Source: Pseudomonas gozinkensis
Lineage (GTDB): Bacteria > Pseudomonadota > Gammaproteobacteria > Pseudomonadales > Pseudomonadaceae
Length of the DNA stretch: 64,000 nt
NCBI RefSeq assembly: GCF_014863585.1
Contig: NZ_CP062253.1
Span: 3,498,501 to 3,562,500 of the forward strand
Reading direction: 5' to 3'
Positions 1 through 9,800 of this stretch are shown here, piece by piece. Numbering within the stretch: the stretch's first letter is position 1; each line of letters begins with the position of its first letter. A program made the position numbers and the translations under genes. The notes under the pieces were generated by a model. It worked only from the letters and a program-made list of their open reading frames with translations. It made no database searches and was not told where the DNA came from.

Positions 1-621
1 GGAGCGCACCCGGTTGAAAATCACATCTTCCGGCGAGCCGGTATGGCCATGCTGAAAGTGCTGGGCCTGCAACGGCCCGAACGCAGGATGGGGAAAGGCC
101 TTGCGCCATTCACCAGTGTAGAAGCGCGGGGTGTCGCCCTCCAGCGCATTGACGATGGCGTCCAGCTTGGGCACCCATTCGATCCGGGTGTCGCGCAGGT
201 TCCAGATCAGGCCCAGTCTGCCGCCTGGCTTGAGCACCCGGGCGATTTCATCCAGCGCTTCGGTGCTGGCAAACCAGTGAAAGGCCTGCGCACAGACAAC
301 CGCATCCACCGAAGCATCGGGCAGCGGCAGATCTGTTGCCGTACCACTGACGGCCAACACCTGCGGCCAGGCTAGTGACAGTTTTTCCAGCATCTGCGCC
401 ACCGGTTCCACGGCGATTACCTGGGCGCCAGTCGCCACCAGCCGTCCGGTGAACTTGCCGGTGCCGGCGCCAAGGTCGATAACAGTCTTGTGGCCATCGA
501 GGCCCAGTGTGCCCGTCAGCCATTCGCTGACGGCCGGCGGGTAGTCGGGCCGGCCCTTGACGTAGGTGTCGGCGGCGGTTTTGTAGCCACTGGCGGCCGA
601 GTGGTGAACCTGATCTTTCAT
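1..621 (-). CDS. Class I SAM-dependent methyltransferase (3' end outside window)
   Basis: The first 207 codons of a cytosolic S-adenosylmethionine-dependent methyltransferase are present; the C-terminus lies beyond the left edge. SAM-binding motif I (IDLGAGTGKF) is at residues 48-57, the acidic end of strand 2 is E72, and a post-IV motif (RVLKPGGRLGLIWN) is at about 128-141, as in the Methyltransf_11 group. The start ATG at 621 follows GGGAG with a 7-nt spacer. The substrate cannot be read from the sequence. It is transcribed away from the TPR/sigma-factor operon to its right, across a 158-bp intergenic space. The family call is secure; the substrate is unknown. Confidence 0.85.
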   Translation of the reverse strand, partial: MKDQVHHSAASGYKTAADTYVKGRPDYPPAVSEWLTGTLGLDGHKTVIDLGAGTGKFTGRLVATGAQVIAVEPVAQMLEKLSLAWPQVLAVSGTATDLPLPDASVDAVVCAQAFHWFASTEALDEIARVLKPGGRLGLIWNLRDTRIEWVPKLDAIVNALEGDTPRFYTGEWRKAFPHPAFGPLQAQHFQHGHTGSPEDVIFNRVRS

Positions 622-779
622 GGCCAAACTCCCATGGTGGAACTTCAGATCGACAACGAATGCTGACGAGCATAGCGCCGGAAAAAGGGCTTTCCTTTAA
701 CAAAGCCTGACAAAGCAATGAATAAATTTTCACCCTGTGGTGTTCAAAGTGAAACATGTCCCCCTGTGGAGCCTTGCCC

Positions 780-1313
780 ATGACTATCCGTTCCGTTATG
801 TTCGCCGCCCCGTTGCTGGTGGCCGCGGTTTTCGCAAGCCCCCTCGCCTTCGCCAATGGCGATGAAGAGGCGCCGGTACAGAAACCCAACTGCCCCAAAG
901 GCCAGGTGTTCGACACCAAGACGCAGAAGTGCGTGATGCAGACCAGCCATCTGGTGCCCGACGCCGACCGGACCGATTACGCCTACCGTCTGGCCAAGGC
1001 CGGCCGTTATGAAGAAGCCCTGGCCCTGCTCGATACGCTGCAACAACCGAACACCGCCAAGGCCCTCAACTATCGCGGTTACGCGACGCGCAAACTGGGC
1101 CGCACTGATGAGGGCATCGGTTATTACCTGCAATCGGTGAAACTCGATCCGCAGTATGCGCAGGTCCGCGAATACCTGGGCGAGGCCTATGTGATCAAGG
1201 GTCGCGTCGATCTGGCGCAGGAGCAGTTGCAGCACATCCAGAAGATTTGCGGCACGACCTGCGAGGAATACCGGGACCTGGCCGAAGCCATCAACGATTC
1301 ATCGAAAACCTGA
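780..1313 (+). CDS. Exported TPR-repeat protein
   Basis: 177 aa with a Sec signal peptide (hydrophobic residues 7-25, likely cleavage after AFA at 25). The mature protein begins with a short segment holding two cysteines (C38, C51), then about three tetratricopeptide-like helical repeats (about 65-160), and ends in a Cys-rich tail (CGTTC). A more upstream in-frame ATG at 756 exists, but the one at 780 has GGAG 7 nt upstream and gives a proper signal peptide. It is the first gene of a tight run with an ECF sigma factor and its anti-sigma factor, so it may be a periplasmic partner or target of that signalling pair. That role is inferred from context only. Confidence 0.75.
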   Translation: MTIRSVMFAAPLLVAAVFASPLAFANGDEEAPVQKPNCPKGQVFDTKTQKCVMQTSHLVPDADRTDYAYRLAKAGRYEEALALLDTLQQPNTAKALNYRGYATRKLGRTDEGIGYYLQSVKLDPQYAQVREYLGEAYVIKGRVDLAQEQLQHIQKICGTTCEEYRDLAEAINDSSKT

Positions 1314-1333
1314 CACGACACGCGGAGGCGAAC

Positions 1334-1861
1334 ATTTTCAGCGATCAGGCCTTCAGAGCCGAACTCGGGCAACACCTGGCGCGCCTGTGGCGTTACGGCT
1401 TGCTGCTGTCGCGCAATCGGCACGTGGCCGAGGATCTGGTGCAAGCCACTTGCGTGCGGGCGCTGGAGCGTTCGGGCCAGTACGTGGCCGGCACCCGCAT
1501 GGACCGCTGGCTGCTGAGCATTCTGCATTCGATCTGGCTCAATGAAGTGCGCGCCCGCCGGGTGCGCCAGGGCCAGGGCATGATGGATGCCGAAAGCCAG
1601 CTGACCTTCGATGGCGAATACGCCGCGCAGACTCACGTCATGGCGGCGCAGGTGATCCGCCGGGTCGATGCATTGCCGGAAACCCAGCGTGAAACGGTCT
1701 ATCTCGCCTACGTTGAAGGCCTGTCTTATCGCGAAGTTGCCGAGATCCTGCAAGTGCCGATCGGCACGGTCATGAGCCGTCTGGCCACAGCACGCCTGAA
1801 ACTGGCCGAATACCCGCCGCTGCATGCGGTACCGAACAGCCCCGCAGGAGACCGGCAATGA
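1334..1861 (+). CDS. ECF-type RNA polymerase sigma factor, candidate ATT start
   Basis: A 175-aa extracytoplasmic-function sigma-70 factor. Region 2 spans about residues 10-75 (AEDLVQATCVRALER, then the WLLSILHSIWLNEVR promoter-melting segment). Region 4 is at the C-terminus (LPETQRETVYLAYVEGLSYREVAEILQVP helix-turn-helix, quoted in part: LSYREVAEILQVPIGTV). There is no ATG ahead of region 2. The reading frame is open from a TTG at 1247, which would overlap the TPR gene by 66 nt. An ATT at 1334 is preceded by GGAGG (1324-1328) with a 5-nt spacer and gives a normal ECF N-terminus, so it is preferred. The stop overlaps the anti-sigma ATG (ATGA). The stimulus is unknown. Confidence 0.8.
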   Translation: MFSDQAFRAELGQHLARLWRYGLLLSRNRHVAEDLVQATCVRALERSGQYVAGTRMDRWLLSILHSIWLNEVRARRVRQGQGMMDAESQLTFDGEYAAQTHVMAAQVIRRVDALPETQRETVYLAYVEGLSYREVAEILQVPIGTVMSRLATARLKLAEYPPLHAVPNSPAGDRQ

Positions 1862-2616
1862 ATGCGCCTTCCGACGAGCAACTGGTGGCGTATCTGGACG
1901 ATGAACTGGACCGCGAACAACGCGGCCAGCTCGACAGCCTCATCGCCGACGATCCGCTGCTGAGCCTGCGGGTGCAATGGCTCGGCCGCAGCAATCTGCC
2001 GTTCAAGGCGGCCTACGACGAACTGGCGCAACAGGCGCCACTTGACCGTTTGCAGGCTCGGCTCGATGCCGCGCCGTCACCGCAGAAGCCGGGTTTCAGC
2101 CGACGCTGGTTCATCGGCGCAGCCGCCGCAGGCGTGGCGCTCGCAGGTATCGCGGCGGACCGCTTGTTCCTGGCCTGGCAAACGCAGCAATCGCACAACT
2201 GGCGCGAACTGGTGGGCGATTACATGGCGCTGTATGTGCCGCAGACCCTCGAGCATTTACCTACCGACGAAGCCTCGCAACTGGCGCAGTTGCGCACCAT
2301 CGATGCGCGACTGGGCGTAAGCCTGACGCCGGCGAAACTGAAACTGCCCGGCGCGCAGTTCAAACGCGCGCAGCTGCTTGAATACGACGGCGTGCCCATC
2401 GCCCAGATGACCTGGCTCGACGCCACCCACGGCCCGCTGGCGCTGTGCGTCACGCGCACCAACAGCGGCAGCCAGCCGCTGGCCCATGAACGCCGTCACG
2501 GGATGAACGTGGTGTACTGGACCGAGCGTGAACACGCCTGGATGCTGATCGGCCATCATGCGTCGGCCGAACTCGAAAGCCTGGCGAAAACCTTCAAAGA
2601 GCGGCTGAGCGCGTGA
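1858..2616 (+). CDS. Membrane anti-sigma factor
   Basis: 252 aa, overlapping the sigma gene by 4 nt, the usual sign of translational coupling between an ECF sigma factor and its inhibitor. The N-terminal 75 residues are a charged cytoplasmic helical domain (LVAYLDDELD start typical of anti-sigma factors, without the zinc-binding His/Cys set). One membrane segment follows at about 85-101, then a periplasmic domain of about 150 residues. The membrane segment is directly preceded by SRRWFI (81-86), which matches a twin-arginine motif. The periplasmic part ends in a compact beta-rich region (about 185-250). The signal sensed is not evident. Confidence 0.75.
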   Translation: MNAPSDEQLVAYLDDELDREQRGQLDSLIADDPLLSLRVQWLGRSNLPFKAAYDELAQQAPLDRLQARLDAAPSPQKPGFSRRWFIGAAAAGVALAGIAADRLFLAWQTQQSHNWRELVGDYMALYVPQTLEHLPTDEASQLAQLRTIDARLGVSLTPAKLKLPGAQFKRAQLLEYDGVPIAQMTWLDATHGPLALCVTRTNSGSQPLAHERRHGMNVVYWTEREHAWMLIGHHASAELESLAKTFKERLSA

Positions 2617-2666
2617 GTGAACCTGTCGCTATGCTTGGCGAGTGATTATCCAGGGAGGACCCTTTT

Positions 2667-3293
2667 ATGCCGATTTCAACGCGCACTGCCTTATTGGTCA
2701 TCGACGTACAGAACGACTTCACTCCCGGCGGCCAGCTGGCCGTGCCCGAAGGTGATCTGATTGTTCCGCTGATCAATCGCCTCGCCACGCAATTCAAACA
2801 GGTCGTGATTGCCCAGGACTGGCACCCGGCCGGCCATGCGTCGTTTGCTTCCAGCCATCCCGGCCATAAACCCTACGACGTGATTCAACTGCCCTACGGC
2901 GAGCAAGCACTCTGGCCGGATCATTGCGTTCAGGCCACCCAGGGTGCCGAGTTCCACAAGGGTCTGAATCTGCCCCATGCACAGCTGATCATCCGCAAGG
3001 GTTGCAACCCGGACATCGACAGCTATTCGGCGTTTCTGGAAGCGGATCGCGTCACGACCACGGGTCTGGCCGGTTATCTCAAGGAACGCGGGATCGACAC
3101 GGTGTACATGGTCGGGCTGGCGCTGGATTTCTGCGTGATGTTCTCCGCGCTGGATGCACGGGCGGCGGGGTTCAATGCGTTTGTGGTGCTGGATGCGTGC
3201 CGAGCGATTGATTTGAATGGCTCGCTGGCGTCGGCGGTCGAGCGGATGCAGGTGGCCGGGGTAGGACTGATCCAGTCGACTGAACTGCTTTGA
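2667..3293 (+). CDS. pncA: Nicotinamidase (PncA)
   Basis: 208-aa isochorismatase-fold hydrolase that deamidates nicotinamide to nicotinate and ammonia in NAD salvage; cytosolic. The catalytic triad is readable as D13, K111 and C156. The metal site typical of PncA is D51, H53 and H86 (DWHPAGH and WPDHC motifs). Length and motifs match proteobacterial nicotinamidase rather than isochorismatase. A strong ribosome-binding site (GGGAGGA) lies 8 nt before the ATG. It follows the anti-sigma gene by 50 bp and probably has its own promoter; a palindromic repeat lies immediately downstream. Confidence 0.92.
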   Translation: MPISTRTALLVIDVQNDFTPGGQLAVPEGDLIVPLINRLATQFKQVVIAQDWHPAGHASFASSHPGHKPYDVIQLPYGEQALWPDHCVQATQGAEFHKGLNLPHAQLIIRKGCNPDIDSYSAFLEADRVTTTGLAGYLKERGIDTVYMVGLALDFCVMFSALDARAAGFNAFVVLDACRAIDLNGSLASAVERMQVAGVGLIQSTELL

Positions 3294-3300
3294 CCGACTT

Positions 3301-3410
3301 GCTGATCGTTCCCACGCTCTGCGTGGGAATGCCGCCCAGGACGCTCCGCGTCCTTTGTGACGCAGAGCGTCACCGTATGCATTCCCACGCGGAGCGTGGG
3401 AACGATCAGC
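3301..3410. repeat. Dispersed palindromic repeat, family A (copy 1)
   Basis: A roughly 110-bp element whose ends are inverted repeats (GCTGATCGTTCCCACGC on the left, reverse complement on the right). Inside is a nested second palindrome (GACGCTCCGCGTC / GACGCAGAGCGTC). A second copy of the same family lies at 29788-29898. It separates pncA from the convergently oriented histidine kinase gene and may act as a bidirectional transcription stop. It has no coding capacity. Confidence 0.8.
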
Positions 3411-3435
3411 GCTCTGGGTGGGAACTCAGCGATCA

Positions 3436-4737
3436 TCAGGTCGGGGTTGGCAGCCAGAGCCTGAACCGCGCTCCGCCCAACGGCGAACCTTCCGCGGTCA
3501 ACGTCCCGCCCTGCGCTTCCAGTGCCCGACGGCTGATTGCCAATCCCAGACCAAACCCGCCAGTGGCTCGATCCCGGCTGCGATCCAGTCGATAGAACGG
3601 CTCGAAAATCCGCTCCCGCTCGTCTTCCGGAATGCCGATACCATCGTCATCGACCCAGATTTCACACCCCTTCGGGCAGACCTGTACACCGATCTGAATG
3701 CGCTTTTCGCAGTAACGCATGGCGTTGCGCAGCAGGTTCTGAATCGCACGTGCCGTCAGGCGCGGGTCGAGGGAGAAGCGTTCCAGTTGATTGTGCAGCA
3801 GCACATCGATGACGATTTCCGGGGATTCCAGTTCTTCGTCGACGCTGCCCAGAATGCTGTCGATGAACTCGTCCAGCGACACTTCGACCTGCTCCGGCAT
3901 CTTCGCCGGATTCTGCAGGCGGCTGTAGGACAGCAACTCCAGCACCAGCTCATCCAGTTCGCGAATGTGCGCGACCAGCCCTTGCAGGCGTTCGCGGCTG
4001 GCTTGCGGCAAGTCATCGGACAGCGCCAGCGCCAGGCCGAAGTCCAGGCGGGTCAGCGGCGTGCGCAACTCGTGGGACACGGCATTGAGCAGATCCCGTT
4101 GTTGATTGAGCAGGTTTTCGATGTCGCCGGCCATGGTGTCGAACACGTTGGCCAGACTACCGATATTGGAACCCGGGCCGATCTGCGTGCGCTCGCTCAA
4201 ATGGCCCTTGCCGAAGCGTTCGGCCGTGCCCTTTAGCCGCTCCAGATCGCGCCAGTGCGGACGAAACCAGAGCAACAGGCACGCCAGCAGGCTCGCGCCG
4301 ATGAGCACGTTGATGCTCCAGTACAACAAATTCACATCCATCGGATCCGGCGGCACCACCATCTGCACCGCCATTTCGTCGTTCAGCGGCGCGACCGCCA
4401 GCGTGCGCCAGCCCCAGTCGCCCACCCGCACCATGTTCTCGCCGCGCCGCAGACGCTCTTGCTCGATGGCGGTAAAGCCTGGGTCATCGATACGGGCCAG
4501 AACGATGTGCAACGGCTGGAAATCCTTGTCCATCGAGGCCGCCAGCGCCGGCCATTGATCCTGGGGCACCGTGCGAAACTGCTTGGTGATCAGCGATTGC
4601 AGGCCACGGGAATAGTCGAGGTTGTAGGTGACGAACCGCTCCCTGAACGCCATCACCACCAGATCCGGCACCAGATAGATCGCCGCGCTGTAGGAAACGA
4701 TCGTCACCAGATAGAGGCGAAACAGGATTCTGAACAT
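3436..4737 (-). CDS. RstB-like sensor histidine kinase
   Basis: 433-aa inner-membrane sensor kinase. Membrane segments at about 4-28 and 138-158 flank a periplasmic sensor region of about 110 residues. A HAMP linker (about 160-212) follows, then the dimerisation/phosphoacceptor motif NAVSHELRTPLTR with H222. The HATPase domain shows an N-box (NLLRNAMRY), a G1 box (DDDGIGIP) and a G2 box (GFGLGLAI). The gene lies 4 bp downstream of its response regulator and is co-transcribed with it. The architecture and the short periplasmic domain resemble RstB. The pair is divergent from an RND efflux operon it may control. Confidence 0.85.
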   Translation of the reverse strand: MFRILFRLYLVTIVSYSAAIYLVPDLVVMAFRERFVTYNLDYSRGLQSLITKQFRTVPQDQWPALAASMDKDFQPLHIVLARIDDPGFTAIEQERLRRGENMVRVGDWGWRTLAVAPLNDEMAVQMVVPPDPMDVNLLYWSINVLIGASLLACLLLWFRPHWRDLERLKGTAERFGKGHLSERTQIGPGSNIGSLANVFDTMAGDIENLLNQQRDLLNAVSHELRTPLTRLDFGLALALSDDLPQASRERLQGLVAHIRELDELVLELLSYSRLQNPAKMPEQVEVSLDEFIDSILGSVDEELESPEIVIDVLLHNQLERFSLDPRLTARAIQNLLRNAMRYCEKRIQIGVQVCPKGCEIWVDDDGIGIPEDERERIFEPFYRLDRSRDRATGGFGLGLAISRRALEAQGGTLTAEGSPLGGARFRLWLPTPT

Positions 4738-4741
4738 CGAA

Positions 4742-5443
4742 TCAGCATTCCCACTCGGAACGGCTGAACAGGTAACCCTTGCCCCACACGGTCTTGATCT
4801 TGCGCGCCTCGCCGGCGTGGTCGTCGAACTTGCGCCGCAGCTTGGAAATCGCCACGTCCACCGAACGGTCGGTGCCGTTGAACTCTATACCGCGCAGGCG
4901 TTGCAGGATCTGGTCGCGGCTCAGCACTTCCCCGGCGTGTCGGGCCAGTACCACCAGCAGGTTGTATTCACCGCTGGACAGCTCGACCGGTTGTTCGCGC
5001 CAGGTCACGGTGCGCTCGGACAGGTCGATGCACAGATTGCCCATCAGGATCCGGTCGTTGGCAGTCATCGGCTCGCCGAGGCTGCTGCGCCGCAGCAAGG
5101 TGCGCACCCGCGCCAGCAAAACCCTTGGTTCGCACGGTTTGGTGACGTAGTCGTCGGCGCCCATTTCCAGGCCCAGCACCTGATCGTGGCTGTCATCGCG
5201 GGCGGTGAGCATCAGGATCGGCAGCGTTGCCGAGTCGGCGCGCAACAGGCGACAGACCTGCAAGCCATCGAGGCCCGGCAGCATCAGGTCGAGAATCACC
5301 AGGTCCGGCGGGTTGAGCCGTGCCCGTTCGCGCACATGGTCGCCACGGCCGATCACGCTGACGGAATAACCGTTGCGCTCCAGGTAGCTGGAAATCAGTT
5401 CGGCGAGGGCGGTGTCGTCTTCGACCAGAAGAATGTTGGGCAT
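4742..5443 (-). CDS. OmpR-family response regulator, RstA-like
   Basis: 233 aa. The receiver domain carries the acidic pocket D9/D10, phospho-acceptor D52, switch T80 and K102. A winged-helix DNA-binding domain follows from about residue 130 (SSGEYNLLVVLA, then RSVDVAISKLRRK and a GKGYLF wing). It is the first gene of the two-component operon. It faces the efflux genes across about 270 bp that hold a REP doublet and, presumably, both promoters. Control of the pump is an inference from position. Confidence 0.87.
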   Translation of the reverse strand: MPNILLVEDDTALAELISSYLERNGYSVSVIGRGDHVRERARLNPPDLVILDLMLPGLDGLQVCRLLRADSATLPILMLTARDDSHDQVLGLEMGADDYVTKPCEPRVLLARVRTLLRRSSLGEPMTANDRILMGNLCIDLSERTVTWREQPVELSSGEYNLLVVLARHAGEVLSRDQILQRLRGIEFNGTDRSVDVAISKLRRKFDDHAGEARKIKTVWGKGYLFSRSEWEC

Positions 5444-5477
5444 TGATGATCCAGATATTGCAGTGGTGTTTGTCAGG

Positions 5478-5562
5478 GCCTCTTCGCGAGCAAGCTCGCT
5501 CCCACATTGAATTTGTGTCGTTCACAAAACCTGTGGGAGCGAGCTTGCTCGCGAAAGAGGCT
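5478..5562. repeat. REP doublet, type GCGAGCAAGCTCGC
   Basis: Two inverted REP units (left half TTCGCGAGCAAGCTCGCTCCCACA, quoted in part: GCGAGCAAGCTCGCTCCC; right half its reverse complement) separated by about 28 bp, a REPIN-like arrangement. It is flanked by a GCCTCTT/AAGAGGC outer repeat. It lies in the divergent region between the response regulator and the efflux adaptor. Confidence 0.9.
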
Positions 5563-5716
5563 TAACAGTCACGAAATAATTCAAGGCGTAAAGGATATAC
5601 GCCCTCACTCGTCACTGAGCAAAACCCTTACACAATTTCACACAGCGCCTACAAAGCTTCACCGCTACCCTCGGTGACTGTCCGTAGGATGCGCAGATCA
5701 ATATTGGGGGTTGTAC

Positions 5717-6874
5717 ATGTCGAAGAATCTGCTGGCCGGGCTCGGCCTGATCGCATTGGCGCTGACGCTGAGTGCCTGTGATAAATCCTCGAACGCCGAA
5801 GAACAGGCACCGCCGGCCACCGTGCGGATCGAAACCCTTGAGGCGCGCCCCCTGTCGATCAGCAGCGAACTGAGCGGGCGGATTGCTGCGCCACGCATTG
5901 CTGAAGTCCGCGCCCGAGTGGCCGGCGTGGTGCTGCAACGCACCTACCGCGAAGGCAGCGACGTGAAAAAGGGCGATGTTTTGTTCCGCATCGATCCGGC
6001 ACCGTTCAAGGCTGACCTGGACAGCGCCGAAGCGGCCCTGCGCAAGGCCGAGGCCAACGCATTCCAGGCGAAATTGCAGGAGCAGCGCTACGCCCAGTTG
6101 ATCGACGACAAGGCCATCAGCGCTCAGGACTACGACAACGCCCGCGCCAACGCCCGACAAACCGCCGCCGACGTGGCCGCCAACAAGGCTGCTGTAGAAC
6201 GGGCGAAACTGAATCTGGGTTACGCAACCGTCACTGCGCCAATTTCCGGCCGCGTTGGTCGCGCCCTGGTCACCGAAGGTGCGCTGGTCGGCCAGAACGA
6301 AACCACACCCATGGCGCTGATCCAGCAACTGAACCCGATCCACGCCGACCTCACCCAGTCGACCCGTGAGCTCAACGAATTGCGCCGGGCCTTCCGTTCC
6401 GGCCAGTTGCAGCAGGTCGGTCAGGATCAGGTCAAGGCCACGCTGATCCAGGACGACGGCAGCCTTTATCCGCTACCAGGCAAATTGCTGTTCAGCGACA
6501 TCACCGTCGATCCGGGCACCGGGCAGATCATTCTGCGCAGCGAGTTCCCCAACCCGGATCTCGATCTGCTGCCGGGCAGCTACGTTCGTGTGCGTTTGGA
6601 GCAAGGCGTGATCCAGCATGGCCTCACCGTGCCGCAACGCGCTGTACAGCGCGACAGCGCCGGTGTCGCACAAGTCCTGACCGTCGACGATCAGATGCGC
6701 GTCGCCCAGCAGCCGGTTCAGCTTGGCGCTGTGCAGAACGACCGCTGGATCGTTACCGGTGGCCTGAAGGCCGGCGACCGCATTGTCATCGAAGGCCTGC
6801 AACACGCCCGTCCGGGCGAAGTGGTGCAGATCGACGACACCCCTCTTCCACTTGCCCAGACCTCTGGTCAGTAA
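5717..6874 (+). CDS. RND efflux periplasmic adaptor lipoprotein
   Basis: 385-aa membrane-fusion protein that bridges an inner-membrane RND pump and an outer-membrane channel. It has a lipoprotein signal with lipobox LSAC (C21), a barrel-sandwich/lipoyl half near residues 45-95, a long coiled-coil hairpin (about 100-165), the second lipoyl half (NLGYATVTAPISGRVG) and a beta-barrel plus membrane-proximal domain. The ATG at 5717 has a GGGGG tract 6 nt upstream; a TTG two codons earlier is less likely. The RND pump follows after 15 bp in an operon. Closest in layout to the MexA/AcrA group. Confidence 0.9.
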   Translation: MSKNLLAGLGLIALALTLSACDKSSNAEEQAPPATVRIETLEARPLSISSELSGRIAAPRIAEVRARVAGVVLQRTYREGSDVKKGDVLFRIDPAPFKADLDSAEAALRKAEANAFQAKLQEQRYAQLIDDKAISAQDYDNARANARQTAADVAANKAAVERAKLNLGYATVTAPISGRVGRALVTEGALVGQNETTPMALIQQLNPIHADLTQSTRELNELRRAFRSGQLQQVGQDQVKATLIQDDGSLYPLPGKLLFSDITVDPGTGQIILRSEFPNPDLDLLPGSYVRVRLEQGVIQHGLTVPQRAVQRDSAGVAQVLTVDDQMRVAQQPVQLGAVQNDRWIVTGGLKAGDRIVIEGLQHARPGEVVQIDDTPLPLAQTSGQ

Positions 6875-6889
6875 GCAGGACGCTCTTCT

Positions 6890-9800
6890 ATGCCGCAGTT
6901 TTTTATCGACCGCCCGGTGTTCGCCTGGGTCGTCGCGTTGTTCATCCTGTTGGCCGGTGCGCTGGCCATCCCGCAATTGCCGGTGGCGCAATACCCCGAC
7001 GTCGCGCCGCCGCAGATCGAAATCTATGCCGTGTACCCGGGCGCCTCTGCGCAGACCGTCGATGAGAGCGTGGTCAGCCTGATCGAGGAAGAGCTCAACG
7101 GTGCCGATCATCTGCTGTATTTCGAATCCCAGAGCAGCCTCGGCAGCGCCACGATCAAGGCGACATTTCAGCCGGGCACCAACCCGGAACTGGCGCAGGT
7201 TGATGTACAAAACCGTCTGAAAGTGGTCGAGTCGCGCCTGCCGCAAGCGGTCAATCAGCAAGGCTTGCAGGTGGAGAAAGTCTCCGCCGGTTTCCTGTTG
7301 CTGATCACCCTGACCTCCAGTGACGGCAAGCTCGACGACGTGGCGCTCAGCGATTATCTGGCGCGCAACGTGATGAACGAGATCAAGCGCATCGACGGCG
7401 TCGGCAAGGCTCAGTTGTACGGCGCCGAGCGGGCGATGAGGATCTGGGTCGATCCGCAAAAGCTGATCGGTTTCAACCTGACGCCGGCCGACGTCAACGC
7501 CGCCATCGTCGCGCAGAACGCCCAGGTCTCGGCAGGCAGCATCGGCGATCTGCCGAACCCGAGCACTCAGGAAATCACCGCGACGATTCTGGTCAAGGGA
7601 CAACTGTCGACGCCGGAAGAGTTTGCCGACATCGTGCTCAAGGCCAATCCCGACGGCTCCACCGTGCGCATCAAGGATGTGGCGCGGGTCGAGATCGGCA
7701 GCCAGGAATACCAGTTCGGCACCCGTCTGAACGGCAAGCCGTCCACCGCCGTCGGCGTGCAGCTGGCGCCGGGCGCCAACGCGCTCAGCACCGCCACTTT
7801 GATCCGGGCAAAGATGGATGAGCTGTCGCGTTATTTCCCGGCGGGCGTGGAATACAAGATTCCCTACGACACTTCGCCGTTCGTGAAGGTGTCGATCACC
7901 AAAGTGGTCTACACACTCGGCGAAGCCATGCTGCTGGTGTTTGCGGTGATGTTCCTGTTCCTGCAGAACATCCGCTACACCCTGATACCGACGCTGGTGG
8001 TGCCGGTGGCGCTGATGGGCACCTTCGCGACCATGCTCGCGCTGGGGTTCTCGATCAACGTGCTGACCATGTTCGGCATGGTGCTGGCCATCGGTATTCT
8101 GGTGGACGACGCCATCGTGGTGGTGGAGAACGTCGAAAGGATCATGGCCACCGAAGGCCTGTCGCCCAAAGAGGCGACACGCAAGGCGATGCGGCAGATT
8201 ACCGGGGCGATCATCGGCATCACGCTGGTGCTGGTGGCGGTGTTCATTCCGATGGCGTTCATGCAGGGTTCGGTGGGCGTGATTTACCGGCAGTTTTCGC
8301 TGTCGATGGCCACCTCGATCCTGTTCTCGGCGTTCCTCGCCCTGACCTTGACCCCGGCGTTGTGCGCCACTTTGCTCAAACCGATCGCCAAGGGTGAACA
8401 CCACGAGAAAACCGGGTTCTTCGGCTGGTTCAACCGTCGCTTCGAGCAACTGACTGATCGCTATCAGGGCTGGGTCGGCTACGCACTGAAGCGTACCGGG
8501 CGTTATCTGCTGATCTACGTTGTGCTGCTGGTGGGTCTGGGCCTGTGCTTCGCGCGCCTGCCCTCCTCGTTCTTGCCGGTCGAGGATCAGGGTTACACCA
8601 TCACCGACATTCAACTGCCACCCGGCGCGAGCAAGAACCGCACGGTGCAGGTGGTCGAGCAGATCGAAGCGCACAACGCCGGCGAGCCGGGTGTGGGCGA
8701 CAGCACGGTGATTCTCGGCTTCAGTTTCTCCGGCAGCGGGCAGAACGCCGCGCTGGCGTTCACCACGCTCAAGGACTGGTCACATCGCGGCAGCGACGAC
8801 TCGGCAAGTTCGATTGCCGACCGCGCCAACATCGCCCTCAGCCAGATCAAGGACGCTGTGGCCTTCGCCGTGCTGCCACCGCCCGTGGATGGTCTCGGTA
8901 CGTCCAGCGGCTTCGAATTCCGCCTGCAGGATCGCGGCGGCCTCGGTCATGCGACCCTGATGGAGGCGCGCACCCAGTTGCTCGCCGCCGCCGAGAAAAG
9001 CCCGATCCTGATGAACGTGCGCGAAAGCGCCCTGGCCGAAGCGCCGCAGGTGCAGCTGGAAGTGGATCGCAAGCAGGCCAATGCACTTGGGATTTCCTTC
9101 GCCGACGTCGGCAACGTGCTGTCCACCGCCATCGGCTCCTCGTACGTCAACGACTTCCCCAATCAGGGACGGATGCAACGGGTTGTCGTGCAGGCTGAGG
9201 GCGATCGCCGCAGTCAGGTCGATGACTTGCTGAAGATGCATGTGCGCAACGACGCCGGGAAAATGGTGCCGCTGTCGGCGTTCGTCAAAGCCACGTGGAC
9301 TCAGGGCCCTGCGCAACTGACCCGCTACAACGGCTATCCGGCGATCTCGATTTCCGGCGAACCGAAACCCGGCCACAGCACCGGCGAAGCCATGGCGGAA
9401 ATCGAACGTCTTGTGGCACAGGGGCCGAAAGGTCTGGGTCAGGAATGGACGGGGCTGTCGCTGCAGGAGCGTTTGTCGGGGAGTCAGGCGCCGATCCTGC
9501 TCGGGCTTTCGCTGCTGATCGTGTTCCTGTGTCTGGCGGCGTTATACGAGAGCTGGTCGATTCCGACGTCCGTGCTGCTCGTTGTGCCGCTGGGGGTACT
9601 TGGTGCGGTACTGGCAGTGACCCTGCGCGGGATGCCCAACGATGTGTTCTTCAAGGTCGGACTGATCACCATCATCGGCCTGTCGGCGAAAAACGCGATC
9701 CTGATCATCGAGTTTGCCAAGAGTCTGTATGACGAAGGTCACGATCTGATCGACGCCACGCTGCAAGCCGCGCGCCTGCGGTTGCGGCCGATTGTCATGA

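Noticed and set aside
6473-8674. 733-codon open frame antisense to the RND pump
   Set aside because: It mirrors the high-GC codon pattern of the pump gene, has His/Arg/Gln-rich composition and no ribosome-binding site; the plus-strand protein carries all family motifs.
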